Assembly (NCBI RefSeq): GCF_009193265.1
Contig: NZ_VZZZ01000001.1
Location: forward strand, 744,001 to 808,000
Direction: 5' to 3'
DNA length: 64,000 nt
DNA from: Marinobacter changyiensis
GTDB lineage: Bacteria; Pseudomonadota; Gammaproteobacteria; Pseudomonadales; Oleiphilaceae
The notes under the pieces were generated by a model. It saw only the letters and a list, made by a program, of their open reading frames with translations, was not told the origin of the DNA and ran no database searches. Positions 18,255-26,912 of the stretch are shown here, piece by piece; the stretch's first letter is position 1; every line of letters starts with the position of its first letter. Position numbers and translations under genes: made by a program.

Positions 18255-19195
18255 TGGGTCTGCAAAAATCAGAGATTATGTTGGTTGCCGCCGCCCTAGC
18301 CATCGGGCTGCTGTCGTTTGTGATTCCGGACTGGCTAGCGTTCACCACCACCCTCGCCATTGCCAGTGCCTTGGTGGTGCTGGGTGTCGTCATGCTGATG
18401 CGGGCCGGGCTGGTGTCCTTCGGCCAGGGTCTTTATTACTGCATCGGCGGTTATGCGGTGGGTATGGGTGGCCGCTTCCTCGGCGTCACCGACGCCCTGT
18501 TGCTGATCGGCATGGGCGTCGTCGTTACCGTCGCACTCGCTATGGTGCTGGGTTTGCTGCTGACCCGCTATCGGGAAATCTTCTTTGCCATGCTCACCCT
18601 GGCGTTTTCGATGATCCTTTACGGCATTCTGGTAAAAAGCCACAACCTGGGGAGCACCGATGGTTTCGGTGTTGGGGACTGGACCCTGCTGTGGTTCGAT
18701 CCCGAGGGTGGCAAGGGCAGCCGGACCGTGCTTTGGCTGGCAACGGGTGTCGGCCTTGCAGTGGCGTTGTTTCTCAACCGCTATTTCGGGTCCTCCATGG
18801 GCCTCGCCTGCGAAGCAATTCGCGAGAATGAGGTCCGGGTCGAATACATGGGCATGTCCCGGCGCCAGATTCTCTACATCAATTACGTTATCGCAGCCGC
18901 CATCGGTTCCGTTGGCGGTTCCCTAACCTCGTTGGCCGCCGGTCATGTCGACCCCACCATGGCGTACTGGACGATCTCCGGTGAGTTTGTGTTCATTGCC
19001 CTGTTGGGCGGCACCGGCCATGTGGCGGCATCGTTCATAGCAGCGATGATTTTTATCATGGTCAGAACCTACGCGGTTGAGCTGTTCCCCAACTCCTGGC
19101 AGATGATTCTCGGCATTGTCTTGCTGATGATCATCCTGTTCCTGCCCAAGGGTATCTGGAGCCTGTTCACCCGTAAGCGGAGGGTCGCATCATGA
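18254..19195 (+). CDS. ABC transporter permease, LivM family
   Basis: 313 residues, strongly hydrophobic. YREIFFAMLTLAFSMILYG and the ATPase-contact loop AIRENEVRVEYMGMSRRQ match LivM, and also the truncated permease at the start of the window, so the two transporters are paralogous. Coupled to the upstream permease by TGATG and to the next ATPase by ATGA. Confidence 0.91.
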   Translation: MGLQKSEIMLVAAALAIGLLSFVIPDWLAFTTTLAIASALVVLGVVMLMRAGLVSFGQGLYYCIGGYAVGMGGRFLGVTDALLLIGMGVVVTVALAMVLGLLLTRYREIFFAMLTLAFSMILYGILVKSHNLGSTDGFGVGDWTLLWFDPEGGKGSRTVLWLATGVGLAVALFLNRYFGSSMGLACEAIRENEVRVEYMGMSRRQILYINYVIAAAIGSVGGSLTSLAAGHVDPTMAYWTISGEFVFIALLGGTGHVAASFIAAMIFIMVRTYAVELFPNSWQMILGIVLLMIILFLPKGIWSLFTRKRRVAS

Positions 19196-19974
19196 CCGAG
19201 ATTCTCAGAACGGAGGGCTTGTCCAGATACTTTGGCGCTGTGGTCGCGGCGGAAGATATCAACGTCACCATTACCGAGGGTGAAATCGTCGGCGTCATTG
19301 GCTCCAACGGAGCCGGCAAGACTACCTTCATCAATATGGTGACCGGTTACCTGCCCCCATCGGCTGGCACCATCGCGTTTGATGGCAGCCCGATCAAAGG
19401 TCTGGGCCCGCGCAAACTGATGCGCAAGGGGCTGTCGCGTTCATTCCAGATTCCGCAGCTGTTCCTGGAATTGTCGGTGCTGGACAACCTGTCGATGGCG
19501 CTGTCGGCGTCGGAGTCGCGACACCTGGAGATGATGCGACCGGTCCGCACCCCGGAGCGGATAGCGGCGGCGGATGAAATTCTGACGCAAATGGGCATCA
19601 CCCAGTATCGCGAGGAGATGGTCACCGCCATGCCCCAGGGCGCACGCAAGCTGCTGGACATCGCCATTGCCATGCTCGCCAACCCGCGCATGCTGTTACT
19701 GGACGAACCTACCAGCGGGGTTAGCACCGAGGAGAAGCACACTCTCATGGATACTGTGATGGAGGTGGTGAAACGGCGTGGCCTGACGGTACTCTTTGTA
19801 GAGCATGACATGGAGATTGTGCAGAAGTACGTTACCCGGGTACTGGCCTTTGCCAGCGGCGTTGTGATCAAGGATGGCCCGGTGGAAGAAGTGCTGGCCG
19901 ACGCCAAGGTCCAGGAGCTGGTGACCGGCAAACGCCGGGGGAAAAACATCGAAACCCAAGAAGGGGGCGCCTGA
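19192..19974 (+). CDS. ABC transporter ATP-binding protein, LivG family
   Basis: 260 residues. Walker A GSNGAGKTT, a LivG-type signature MPQGARKLLDIA in place of LSGGQ, Walker B MLLLDEPTSG and switch His in VEHDME. Start overlaps the permease stop. Compared with the LivG at 714 it lacks the acidic tail, ending with a basic stretch (GKRRGKN). Confidence 0.92.
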   Translation: MTEILRTEGLSRYFGAVVAAEDINVTITEGEIVGVIGSNGAGKTTFINMVTGYLPPSAGTIAFDGSPIKGLGPRKLMRKGLSRSFQIPQLFLELSVLDNLSMALSASESRHLEMMRPVRTPERIAAADEILTQMGITQYREEMVTAMPQGARKLLDIAIAMLANPRMLLLDEPTSGVSTEEKHTLMDTVMEVVKRRGLTVLFVEHDMEIVQKYVTRVLAFASGVVIKDGPVEEVLADAKVQELVTGKRRGKNIETQEGGA

Positions 19975-19975
19975 T

Positions 19976-20668
19976 ATGAGCCTTAAGATTGTTGATCTGG
20001 ACGTCTCGATCGAGCGCATCGGTATATTGCGGCAGGTGAATATGGAGATCGCCACCGGCAAGATGGCCGGTCTGATTGGCCATAACGGTGCCGGTAAAAC
20101 CACGCTTATCCGGGCCATTATGGGCCTGCTTCCTGCCAGCTCTGGCTCCATCAAGTTCAAGGGCGAGGAACTGGCCAAAAAGGCCTCTCATCATCGGGCA
20201 AAGCTCGGGATCAGCTACATGCCGGAGGACCGCCGTTTGATTCCGGAGCTGACGGTTACCGAAAACATGCTGATGCCAGCCTGGGCCAACGGCCTCAAGG
20301 ATGGCGAAAAACGCCTGCAGTGGATTTATTCCCTGATGCCGGAAATCGCGGACTTTGGCGAGCGCAAGGCGCTGCAGTTGTCCGGCGGCCAGCAAAAACT
20401 GGTGGCCCTGGGCCGGGCATTAATGCCAGGACGTCAGCTGATCCTGCTGGATGAGCCCTTCGAAGGGGTAGCGCCGGTGCTGGCACAGCGGTTGTCATCG
20501 GTCATCGGGGACTTGCGAGGCGAGGGCCTGACGGTTCTGATCGCCGAATCCGATGACATCCATTCGGCTGAACTGGTAGACAGTACCTGGCGCATCGAAC
20601 GCGGTGAAGTGACCGCCGGCCCCCACAAAGATCCGTCCGCATCCATTCAGGATGCCCACTCTGCCTGA
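19976..20668 (+). CDS. ABC transporter ATP-binding protein, LivF family
   Basis: 230 residues with Walker A GHNGAGKTT, signature LSGGQQKLVALGRALM and Walker B LILLDEPFEGVAP. The start follows the LivG stop by one base. It completes a full five-gene importer. A DEPFEG in place of DEPNEG marks it as a divergent LivF, as found for transporters of substrates other than branched-chain amino acids. Confidence 0.92.
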   Translation: MSLKIVDLDVSIERIGILRQVNMEIATGKMAGLIGHNGAGKTTLIRAIMGLLPASSGSIKFKGEELAKKASHHRAKLGISYMPEDRRLIPELTVTENMLMPAWANGLKDGEKRLQWIYSLMPEIADFGERKALQLSGGQQKLVALGRALMPGRQLILLDEPFEGVAPVLAQRLSSVIGDLRGEGLTVLIAESDDIHSAELVDSTWRIERGEVTAGPHKDPSASIQDAHSA

Positions 20669-20687
20669 GCAACCCGGGAGAATCGAG

Positions 20688-21818
20688 ATGAAGATTCATG
20701 CAGCAGTTTTACAGTCGATTGGCGCGAAGCGGCCATTCCAGGACACCCGCCCCCTGGTTATTGAAGAGCTGGAACTGGACCCACCGGGCGATAACGAGGT
20801 CCTGGTCCAGATCAAGGCCGCCGGGCTTTGCCATTCAGACCTGTCAGTGATTGACGGCAATCGTCCGCGGCCGGTACCCATGGCTCTTGGCCACGAAGCC
20901 GCCGGCATCGTCAAGGCGGTGGGCAGCGGCATACGTGACCTCAAAGAAGGCGATCACGTGGTGGCGGTGTTCGTGCCCAGCTGCGGTCATTGCTCGCCCT
21001 GCGCCGAAGGTCGGCCTGCGTTGTGTGAACCGGCCGCCAAGACCAATAACGCCGGCACCCTGGTGAGCGGCGCCCACCGCCTGCATCGCGCGGACGGTAC
21101 GCCGGTGAACCATCACCTGGGGGTCTCGGCATTCGCCGACCATGCAGTGGTGTCCCGGGATTCCCTGGTCAGGATTGACCCCGCCTTGCCTTTCCATCAC
21201 GCCGCCCTGTTTGGCTGTGCGGTGCTGACCGGCGTCGGCGCGGTGATAAACTCGGCGAACATCAAGGCAGGACAAACCGTCGCCGTGATCGGGCTCGGCG
21301 GCGTCGGTCTGAACAGTGTGCTCGGCGCCCTGGTGGCAGGCGCCAGTGACGTCCTGGCGATTGATCTGGATGACAGCAAGCTGGCGCTGGCCAAGGAGTT
21401 GGGGGCCTCCCACGCTTTCAATAGCAAGGACGCGGACTGTGTTGAGAAGATCAAAGCCCTCACCAACGGCGGCGTTGACTGCGCCATTGAAATGGCGGGC
21501 TCGGAAAAAGCCCTGGAGTTGGCGTATCTGATCACCCGTCGCGGCGGCACCACGGTGACCGGCGGGCTCGCGCACCCCGATAAAAAAGTGGCGATTCAAC
21601 AGGTCAGCCTGGTGGCAGAGGAGCGCACCCTCAAGGGCAGCTATGTAGGCAGCTGTGTGCCGGTGCGGGATGTCGCCCGCTATGTGTCGCTGTTCCAGCA
21701 GGGCAAGTTGCCGGTGGACAAACTATTGACCCATACCCTGACCCTGGACCAGATCAACGAGGGCTTCGAACGTCTGGCTGCAGGCGAGGCCGTTCGCCAG
21801 GTGATCGAATTTGATTGA
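20688..21818 (+). CDS. Zinc-dependent alcohol dehydrogenase (MDR superfamily)
   Basis: 376 residues. Catalytic zinc ligands are Cys in GLCHSD (about 48) and His in LGHEAAG; the structural zinc site is the four-cysteine lobe CGHCSPC...LC near 104-116. The NAD-binding Rossmann motif GLGGVGLNSV is near residue 205, followed by an Asp-rich NAD-specific turn (AIDLDDSKL). The longer-chain class with the extra catalytic-domain loop fits oxidation of bulky primary or aromatic alcohols; the actual substrate is unknown. ATG at 20688 is chosen for GGGAGAATCGAG in front. It follows the LivF gene by 19 bases, so it belongs to the transporter operon. Confidence 0.88.
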   Translation: MKIHAAVLQSIGAKRPFQDTRPLVIEELELDPPGDNEVLVQIKAAGLCHSDLSVIDGNRPRPVPMALGHEAAGIVKAVGSGIRDLKEGDHVVAVFVPSCGHCSPCAEGRPALCEPAAKTNNAGTLVSGAHRLHRADGTPVNHHLGVSAFADHAVVSRDSLVRIDPALPFHHAALFGCAVLTGVGAVINSANIKAGQTVAVIGLGGVGLNSVLGALVAGASDVLAIDLDDSKLALAKELGASHAFNSKDADCVEKIKALTNGGVDCAIEMAGSEKALELAYLITRRGGTTVTGGLAHPDKKVAIQQVSLVAEERTLKGSYVGSCVPVRDVARYVSLFQQGKLPVDKLLTHTLTLDQINEGFERLAAGEAVRQVIEFD

Positions 21819-21850
21819 AAGTGATTGAAGGAGATTGAATTCAACTGAAG
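21811..21850 (+). repeat. 10-bp degenerate tandem repeat spanning the dehydrogenase stop
   Basis: TTGATTGAAA, GTGATTGAAG, GAGATTGAAT and TCAACTGAAG follow one another with a 10-bp period; GATTGA recurs at 21813, 21823 and 21833. The dehydrogenase stop TGA is in the first unit. It resembles the tandem array at the livF stop in placement but not in sequence. Confidence 0.7.
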
Positions 21851-21923
21851 ATTATTAAGGGCACCATCCCCGCACGGAGTGCGGAACTGTTCCAACAACG
21901 ACAATGACAACAGGAGAAACCCC

Positions 21924-22967
21924 ATGGTCCTTAACACCCACTGTAAATGCATCATTTCGGCGCTGTTAGCCGGGTCAGCCCTGCTGCTGTCAGCGCCGGC
22001 ACTGGCTGAAACCGGTATGGAGCGGGTACAGAAAAACGCGCCCAACAACTGGGGCAAATGGGGCGAGAACGATGAGGTTGGCGCCCTGAATCTGTTGGGT
22101 GAGGAGCAGGCTCTGCAGGCGGCCAAAGCAATCCAGAGCGGCAAAACGTTTACCCTGCAGATCCCTATGACTCACGGCAAGGGGCCGGTATTCCCGGGCC
22201 GGATACCCACCATGCACTTCATGGCGCAGGATGAGAGTATTTACTCCTCAGGCAAATCCGAAGCACTGGCCGGAGGCGTCAAGTTCTCGGACGATGTCGC
22301 GTTCATGTACCTTCAGGGCACTACCCACGTGGATGCTCTCGCCCATGCCTGGTACGGCGATCAGGTCTACGGTGGCAAGAGCGCTGACAGCACCGTGCAT
22401 GGTCATGCTCACGGTGATGTGGCTGCCATCGGCAAAAAAGGCATTGTTGGACGCGGGGTATTGCTGGATGTCGGCCGACACGCGGGTGGGGGCGACAAGC
22501 ATCGCCTGGCGCCGAATTCCTGTGTCACTCTGGAGGATCTGGTTAACACCGCCGAGGCCCAGAATGTCGAGATCAGGAAGCGGGATATTCTGGTGCTTCG
22601 TACCGGCTCCATCCCCCGCTTCTATGAGGACGAACCCGATGCCGAATGGACCGCCATGAGCGAGCCGGGCCTGTGTTACAGCCATCAGCTGCTGGACTGG
22701 ATCGCCGAGATGGAAATTCCAATGATTGCTGCCGACAACCTTGCCATTGAAAAGGTCGTTCAGGAAGTCGACGGCGAGCAGATGATCATTCCTCTGCACG
22801 GTGCTCTGATGCGGGATATGGGCGTGGTACTGAGCGAGATCTGGTGGCTGGATGACCTCGCCGCTGACAGCGCCGAAGACGGTCAGTACACCTTTATGCT
22901 AATAGCGGCGCCGCTAAAGATGGAGGAAGGCACGGGGTCACCGGTCAATCCGGTCGCTATCAAGTAG
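21924..22967 (+). CDS. Secreted cyclase-family hydrolase (PF04199 type)
   Basis: 347 residues with a clear signal peptide (LLAGSALLLSAPALA-ETG, cleavage near residue 28), so the enzyme acts in the periplasm. The metal-binding core of the cyclase/kynurenine formamidase family appears as QGTTHVDALAH near residue 133, a variant of HxGTHxDxPxH. Family members hydrolyse cyclic or linear amides such as isatin or N-formylkynurenine. The ATG at 21924 is preferred because CAGGAGAAACCCC precedes it and the signal peptide starts correctly. Placement at the end of the transporter-dehydrogenase operon suggests that it prepares the substrate in the periplasm before import. Confidence 0.82.
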   Translation: MVLNTHCKCIISALLAGSALLLSAPALAETGMERVQKNAPNNWGKWGENDEVGALNLLGEEQALQAAKAIQSGKTFTLQIPMTHGKGPVFPGRIPTMHFMAQDESIYSSGKSEALAGGVKFSDDVAFMYLQGTTHVDALAHAWYGDQVYGGKSADSTVHGHAHGDVAAIGKKGIVGRGVLLDVGRHAGGGDKHRLAPNSCVTLEDLVNTAEAQNVEIRKRDILVLRTGSIPRFYEDEPDAEWTAMSEPGLCYSHQLLDWIAEMEIPMIAADNLAIEKVVQEVDGEQMIIPLHGALMRDMGVVLSEIWWLDDLAADSAEDGQYTFMLIAAPLKMEEGTGSPVNPVAIK

Positions 22968-22985
22968 TACGGACAAAACAGAGCC

Positions 22986-23010
22986 CGATGCGCCGGTTTA
23001 CGGCGTATCG
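22986..23010. terminator. Hairpin at the convergent ends of the hydrolase and YciC-like genes
   Basis: CGATGCGCCG and CGGCGTATCG pair over 10 positions with one G-T wobble around a five-base loop. It lies 18 bases after the hydrolase stop and includes the stop codon of the opposing gene (22998-23000). Probably terminates one or both transcripts. Confidence 0.5.
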
Positions 23011-23693
23011 GTGCCTGTCGGGCGACTGGCTTCTGTACGTGAGAGGTCATACACCCGAAAGGCGAATACGGTGTAGAAGACCGCCAGGAACTGGTAGGCA
23101 ATATTGATGAACGTCGTCACGAGGCCGTGAACACTGCTGGTCTCATCAAACGCAGCACCCAGAAAATACAGCGGAATATAGATGCCCGCGGTGATAACGG
23201 CGTACCCGCCCAGTATTACCCACATATACTCCCGCGTACCCTCCCAGCTGATCCTGATCGCATCCATCGGCGTCCTGTCATTCAGCAACAGCTCGAACTC
23301 AGCAAAAGCGACTCGCACCGCAATGATCACCCCTGGCAGAATCAACAGGAACAATCCGAACATCACGGCAATGGTCACCAACAGGCTCAGAATAATAAAC
23401 GGCTGCCAGTAACGGAGGCCCAGGGCCCAGAGTTCGCTGGTAGTCCGGGGCTGGCCGGAAATAATCGAAGCTATGTAGAACACAACCGCCACTGAATACA
23501 CCGGATAGGCCAGTAAGCTGACAATCATCGGAACGGCCTGCTCCGCCAGCACAACCTCATCGCTGACCACAAATGCCTGATACAGGGATATCAGTATCTC
23601 GATCGGCGCCACGACAGGAAGCACGATCATTGCAAGCGCAACCCCGTGGATTCTGAAAAACGACCAACTGTCCGACAACGACTTACCGAGCAT
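22998..23693 (-). CDS. YciC-like integral membrane protein
   Basis: 231 residues with about six hydrophobic segments and no catalytic motif. The layout (GKSLSDSWSFFRIHG at the start, LLILPGVIIAVRVAFAEFE in the middle, and a C-terminal YDLSR) resembles the YciC/UPF0259 family of inner-membrane proteins of unknown function. It is a single gene, with the cold-shock gene upstream on the same strand beyond a strong terminator. Confidence 0.7.
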   Translation of the reverse strand: MLGKSLSDSWSFFRIHGVALAMIVLPVVAPIEILISLYQAFVVSDEVVLAEQAVPMIVSLLAYPVYSVAVVFYIASIISGQPRTTSELWALGLRYWQPFIILSLLVTIAVMFGLFLLILPGVIIAVRVAFAEFELLLNDRTPMDAIRISWEGTREYMWVILGGYAVITAGIYIPLYFLGAAFDETSSVHGLVTTFINIAYQFLAVFYTVFAFRVYDLSRTEASRPTGTDTP

Positions 23694-23816
23694 GGCAAAA
23701 CCTGTTTAGACATTAAGCCCGAATCATAAACGGACCCTGTCTCAAATGCATCGTCCGCAGGAACCTCATGGCAGCAAACTTCAGCGGCAACAGCTGCCTG
23801 GCTAAAAGACGCCCAC

Positions 23817-23846
23817 AAAAAAAGACAGCCGAAGCTGTCTTTTTTT
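23817..23846 (-). terminator. Intrinsic terminator of the cold-shock gene
   Basis: AGACAGC and GCTGTCT pair around CGAA (23823-23840), flanked by A and T runs on both sides, so the structure could terminate in either direction. It lies about 20 bases after the stop of the cold-shock gene on the minus strand. Confidence 0.9.
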
Positions 23847-23864
23847 GAACGTGTTGCGTGCTAT

Positions 23865-24071
23865 TTAAACAGCAACAACATTTTCCGCCTGCGGGCCTTT
23901 CTGGCCTTCGGTAACGGTGAAGTCGACTTGCTGGCCTTCAGCCAGAGTCTTGAAACCGCCGCCTTGAATAGCGCTGTAGTGAACAAAAACGTCTGGGCCG
24001 CTTTCGCGAGTGATAAAGCCAAAGCCTTTTGCTTCGTTGAAGAACTTAACAGTACCGGTAGTAGTAGACAT
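23865..24071 (-). CDS. Cold-shock protein, CspA family
   Basis: 68 residues, a complete single cold-shock domain. RNP-1-like KGFGFIT and RNP-2-like VFVHYSAI motifs bind single-stranded RNA or DNA. Proteins of this type act as RNA chaperones and transcription antiterminators. The gene stands alone with its own terminator and an AT-rich leader. Confidence 0.95.
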   Translation of the reverse strand: MSTTTGTVKFFNEAKGFGFITRESGPDVFVHYSAIQGGGFKTLAEGQQVDFTVTEGQKGPQAENVVAV

Positions 24072-24200
24072 ATATAAAATCCTGAGATCGATTATTTAAT
24101 GTGCCGCCAGACCATCGTTACGATGACTGATCAGCGTTGTGCGGAAACAGAAAACACGCGGAATCAAAAACAGGACGGTACACTACTATCAAACAACAAC
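24072..24200 (-). promoter_or_regulatory. Leader and promoter region of the cold-shock gene
   Basis: The bases upstream of the cold-shock ATG on the minus strand include AGGATTTTATAT as ribosome-binding site and a small hairpin CATCG-TTA-CGATG (24113-24125). Cold-shock genes usually have long structured leaders that control stability and translation, so this is the likely regulatory region; I cannot place a definite cold box or promoter. The plus-strand frame across this AT-rich stretch has no gene-like features. Confidence 0.4.
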
Positions 24201-24344
24201 AGAGAAGCGTCTTATTCGTGAAATGCTTTGCTAAATCTTTCCTACGGCAGTCACAATACGTCAAGTACCGAGGAATGCCAAGCCTTATTTACAAAAACCT
24301 CTTGAAGCCCAGCCAGTAATCCATCATCTGACCAGGAGATACGT

Positions 24345-25061
24345 ATGTTCCAGCCCCCCGTCACCACCCAATGGATCGATATCACAAGCAATGACGGCGA
24401 GACCTTCAATGGCTACCTCGCGCTGCCCCCAGCGGGCATAGGTCCGGGCATCCTGCTGATTCAGGAGATCTTCGGGGTTAACCATCACATCCGGGCAATA
24501 GCAGAGCAATATGCGATGGATGGCTATGTGGTGCTGGCCCCGGATATATTCTGGCGACAGGAACCCGGCGTTGAACTGGGTTATGAGGGCGACGACATGC
24601 AGAAGGCGGTCCGGCTGGTCAATGAGATCGACTTTCAGGTTGCCGTCACAGACTTGACCAGCACTACCGAAGCACTGCGTCAGCGGCCCGAGTGTGAAGG
24701 TGAAGTTGCCGCCATCGGATACTGCATGGGGGGCATTCTTGCCTACCTGGCAGCGTTAGAGGCCGGGGTTGACCGCGCCGCCTGCTTTTACCCGGGCGGC
24801 ATTGCTCAGCACCTCGACAAAGCCGAGAACCTCAAGGTGCCGATCCAGTTTCACTTCGCCGGAGACGACCAGCACATCACGACTGACCACGTCGAGCAGA
24901 CCCGGCAGGCCTTCACCGGGTGCAGGGATGCGAGCATTCACACCTACGAGGGCGCCGACCACGGCTTCAACTGCTGGGCTCGTGGCAGTTATCAGCGTCA
25001 CGCGGCGGCGCTGTCGCACGGGCGGGTATTGGGCTTCCTTGAAAATAACACGCTCGGTTAA
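24345..25061 (+). CDS. Dienelactone hydrolase family protein
   Basis: 238 residues, alpha/beta hydrolase fold. The triad is Cys127 (GYCMGG), Asp174 (AGDDQH) and His206 (ADHGFN), the cysteine nucleophile being characteristic of dienelactone hydrolase. The family hydrolyses dienelactones in chlorocatechol degradation, but many relatives have other esterase roles. No aromatic degradation genes lie next to it. Its TAA overlaps the stop codon of the opposing gene. Confidence 0.9.
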   Translation: MFQPPVTTQWIDITSNDGETFNGYLALPPAGIGPGILLIQEIFGVNHHIRAIAEQYAMDGYVVLAPDIFWRQEPGVELGYEGDDMQKAVRLVNEIDFQVAVTDLTSTTEALRQRPECEGEVAAIGYCMGGILAYLAALEAGVDRAACFYPGGIAQHLDKAENLKVPIQFHFAGDDQHITTDHVEQTRQAFTGCRDASIHTYEGADHGFNCWARGSYQRHAAALSHGRVLGFLENNTLG

Positions 25062-25618
25062 TGCCACTTTTCCTGGGGCGGCCGATAATTCCGGAGGCCG
25101 TCCAGCAGCTCGCCAGGGGTGTTTTCGACCACCAGCATGTCAACATATTCCTGGCTCAAAAAGCCCGCACCCTGCATGGTTCTGACCATGGTAAGCAGGG
25201 AGTCGTAAAAGCCGGCCACATTGTAGAAAGCGCAGGGCTTCTGGTGAAAACCGAGCTGCGCCCAGGTCCAGACTTCGAAGATTTCCTCCAGGGTGCCAAT
25301 GCCTCCGGGCAAGGCCACGAAGGCATCCGCCAGTTCCGCCATCCTGGCTTTGCGCTGGTGCATGTTCTTGACCACGTGCAGTTCCGTCAGCCCGGAATGG
25401 GCCAGCTCCCGGTCCCGCAGGTGTTCCGGAATAACCCCATACACCTTGCCCCCACTGGCCAATGCCGCATCGGCAACCACGCCCATCAAACCGACATGGC
25501 CGCCGCCAAAAACCACCCCGACCCCATGGCTGCCCAGGAAGTCCCCGAGCTCCCGTGCCTTGTCCGTAAACATCGGATCGTTACCAGACCTGGAACCACA
25601 AAAAACTGCGATTTTCAT
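25058..25618 (-). CDS. LOG family protein (cytokinin riboside 5'-monophosphate phosphoribohydrolase type)
   Basis: 186 residues with the Rossmann-like fold of the TIGR00730/LOG family. GSRSGND at the start, GGGHVGLMG near residue 40 and the nucleotide-binding signature PGGIGTLEE near residue 107 are present, with the catalytic Arg in MHQRKARM. Members cleave AMP or cytokinin nucleotides to base and ribose phosphate. The ATG at 25618 starts the conserved MKIAVFCGS; the frame extends upstream without conserved content. Stop codons of this and the preceding gene overlap in TTAA. Confidence 0.9.
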   Translation of the reverse strand: MKIAVFCGSRSGNDPMFTDKARELGDFLGSHGVGVVFGGGHVGLMGVVADAALASGGKVYGVIPEHLRDRELAHSGLTELHVVKNMHQRKARMAELADAFVALPGGIGTLEEIFEVWTWAQLGFHQKPCAFYNVAGFYDSLLTMVRTMQGAGFLSQEYVDMLVVENTPGELLDGLRNYRPPQEKWH

Positions 25619-25781
25619 GCCCGCCCCCCGGTTCAATAGGTATCGTATTATGATAAACCAGGATCGTCTTGCATTGCCTCGATAGACCAAGGGATAAAGA
25701 CGATCTTCATCACATCGCGTAGACTTCTGTCAGCGAAGCAACAATCTTCTGCACCGAGATACCGTATATAAGGAGCCAACA

Positions 25782-26051
25782 GTGAAATTCCTTTTGGGGG
25801 CGCTGATGATCCTTGCGCTGCTGCTGATCACCGGTTTTGCACATTGGCGAATTCACCTTCAGATCGCCAGGACCAGCCAGCGCCTGTTGCTGCACGGCCT
25901 GTTGCTGACGGTGGCTATCGCCTTCGGCTGGGCGATGGGTTCGGTGTATACCCAGAATGAGGAAGGTGGCGCCTGGTTTATCTTTCTCTACGCCTTTGGC
26001 GTAGTACATGTACCGGCGGCCATCATTCTCTGGCTGAAGAGACAACAGTGA
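25782..26051 (+). CDS. Small membrane protein of unknown function
   Basis: 89 residues with an N-terminal hydrophobic segment (about 4-20) and two further ones (about 36-53 and 65-84). No motif is recognised. The GTG start at 25782 is backed by AAGGAGCCAAC. Its end overlaps an upstream in-frame GTG of the nitroreductase gene, so the two may be cotranscribed. Confidence 0.6.
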   Translation: MKFLLGALMILALLLITGFAHWRIHLQIARTSQRLLLHGLLLTVAIAFGWAMGSVYTQNEEGGAWFIFLYAFGVVHVPAAIILWLKRQQ

Positions 26052-26080
26052 CCACACTTACGCATAATTTACGAGGCTCC

Positions 26081-26818
26081 ATGAACCCGACTATCGAACT
26101 ACTCAAGTCCCACCGCTCGATCCGGAAATTCACAGAACAGAAAATTCCTCGCGAGCTGTTTGAAGAACTGATCCGCGCCGGCCAGAGCGCTGCAACGTCC
26201 AGCCATGTGCAGGCCTACACGATTATTCATGTGGTCAACCCCGAAAACCGCGCGAAGCTGGCGGAACTGGCGGGGGGACAGGCTTATGTGGCTGAGAGTT
26301 CAGACTTTCTGGTGTTCTGCGCCGACATGAAGCGCTCCACCGAGGCCGCCGAACGGGCCGGCGCAGACGTCGTGCGCGGCATGACGGAGCACCTGCTGGT
26401 GGCCAGTGTGGATACCGCCCTGATAGCCCAGAATATTGCCATTGCAGCTGAATCTGAAGGCCTTGGAATTTGTTATATCGGCGGTATTCGCAATAACCCC
26501 GCCGAGGTCAGTAAAATTCTTCAGTTACCGGAGCACGTGTACCCGGTTTTCGGTATGTGTCTCGGCTATCCCGACCAGAATCCGGAAGTCAAACCCCGCC
26601 TGCCACTGGCGTCCATTCTCAAGGAGGACGTTTACCGGTCTGACGAGGACGAAGCTCTGGTCGCCGAGTTCGACGAAACCATGCGCAGTTACTACCTGGA
26701 GCGCACCGGTGGTAAAAAAGAAACCAATTGGTCAGAACAGCTTAAGCCGCTGTTCACCACCAAAATACGCGCTCACATGAAGGCGTTCCTGGAGGCCAGG
26801 GGCTTCAAGATGAAATGA
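26081..26818 (+). CDS. NADPH-dependent nitro/flavin oxidoreductase, NfsA type
   Basis: 245 residues of the nitroreductase superfamily in the NfsA/FRP subgroup. The FMN phosphate contact SHRSIRKF is at residue 10, and CYIGGIRNNP and FGMCLGYP mark the NfsA-type core. Such enzymes reduce nitro compounds, quinones or flavins with NADPH. ATG at 26081 is preceded by GAGGCTCC; a GTG 33 bases earlier overlaps the small membrane protein gene and is less likely. Confidence 0.9.
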   Translation: MNPTIELLKSHRSIRKFTEQKIPRELFEELIRAGQSAATSSHVQAYTIIHVVNPENRAKLAELAGGQAYVAESSDFLVFCADMKRSTEAAERAGADVVRGMTEHLLVASVDTALIAQNIAIAAESEGLGICYIGGIRNNPAEVSKILQLPEHVYPVFGMCLGYPDQNPEVKPRLPLASILKEDVYRSDEDEALVAEFDETMRSYYLERTGGKKETNWSEQLKPLFTTKIRAHMKAFLEARGFKMK

Positions 26819-26912
26819 AGGATTACCAGCCGGAATGGTGGTGGGCCGCGGTCCATCCACATTGGCTATGGTGTAATAACCGAATACAGCACGGCTACAG
26901 GGAAGGAAGGCA

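Noticed and set aside
24137..24319. Plus-strand frame of 60 codons opposite the cold-shock leader
   Set aside because: Lies in AT-rich leader DNA with no ribosome-binding site or recognisable domain.
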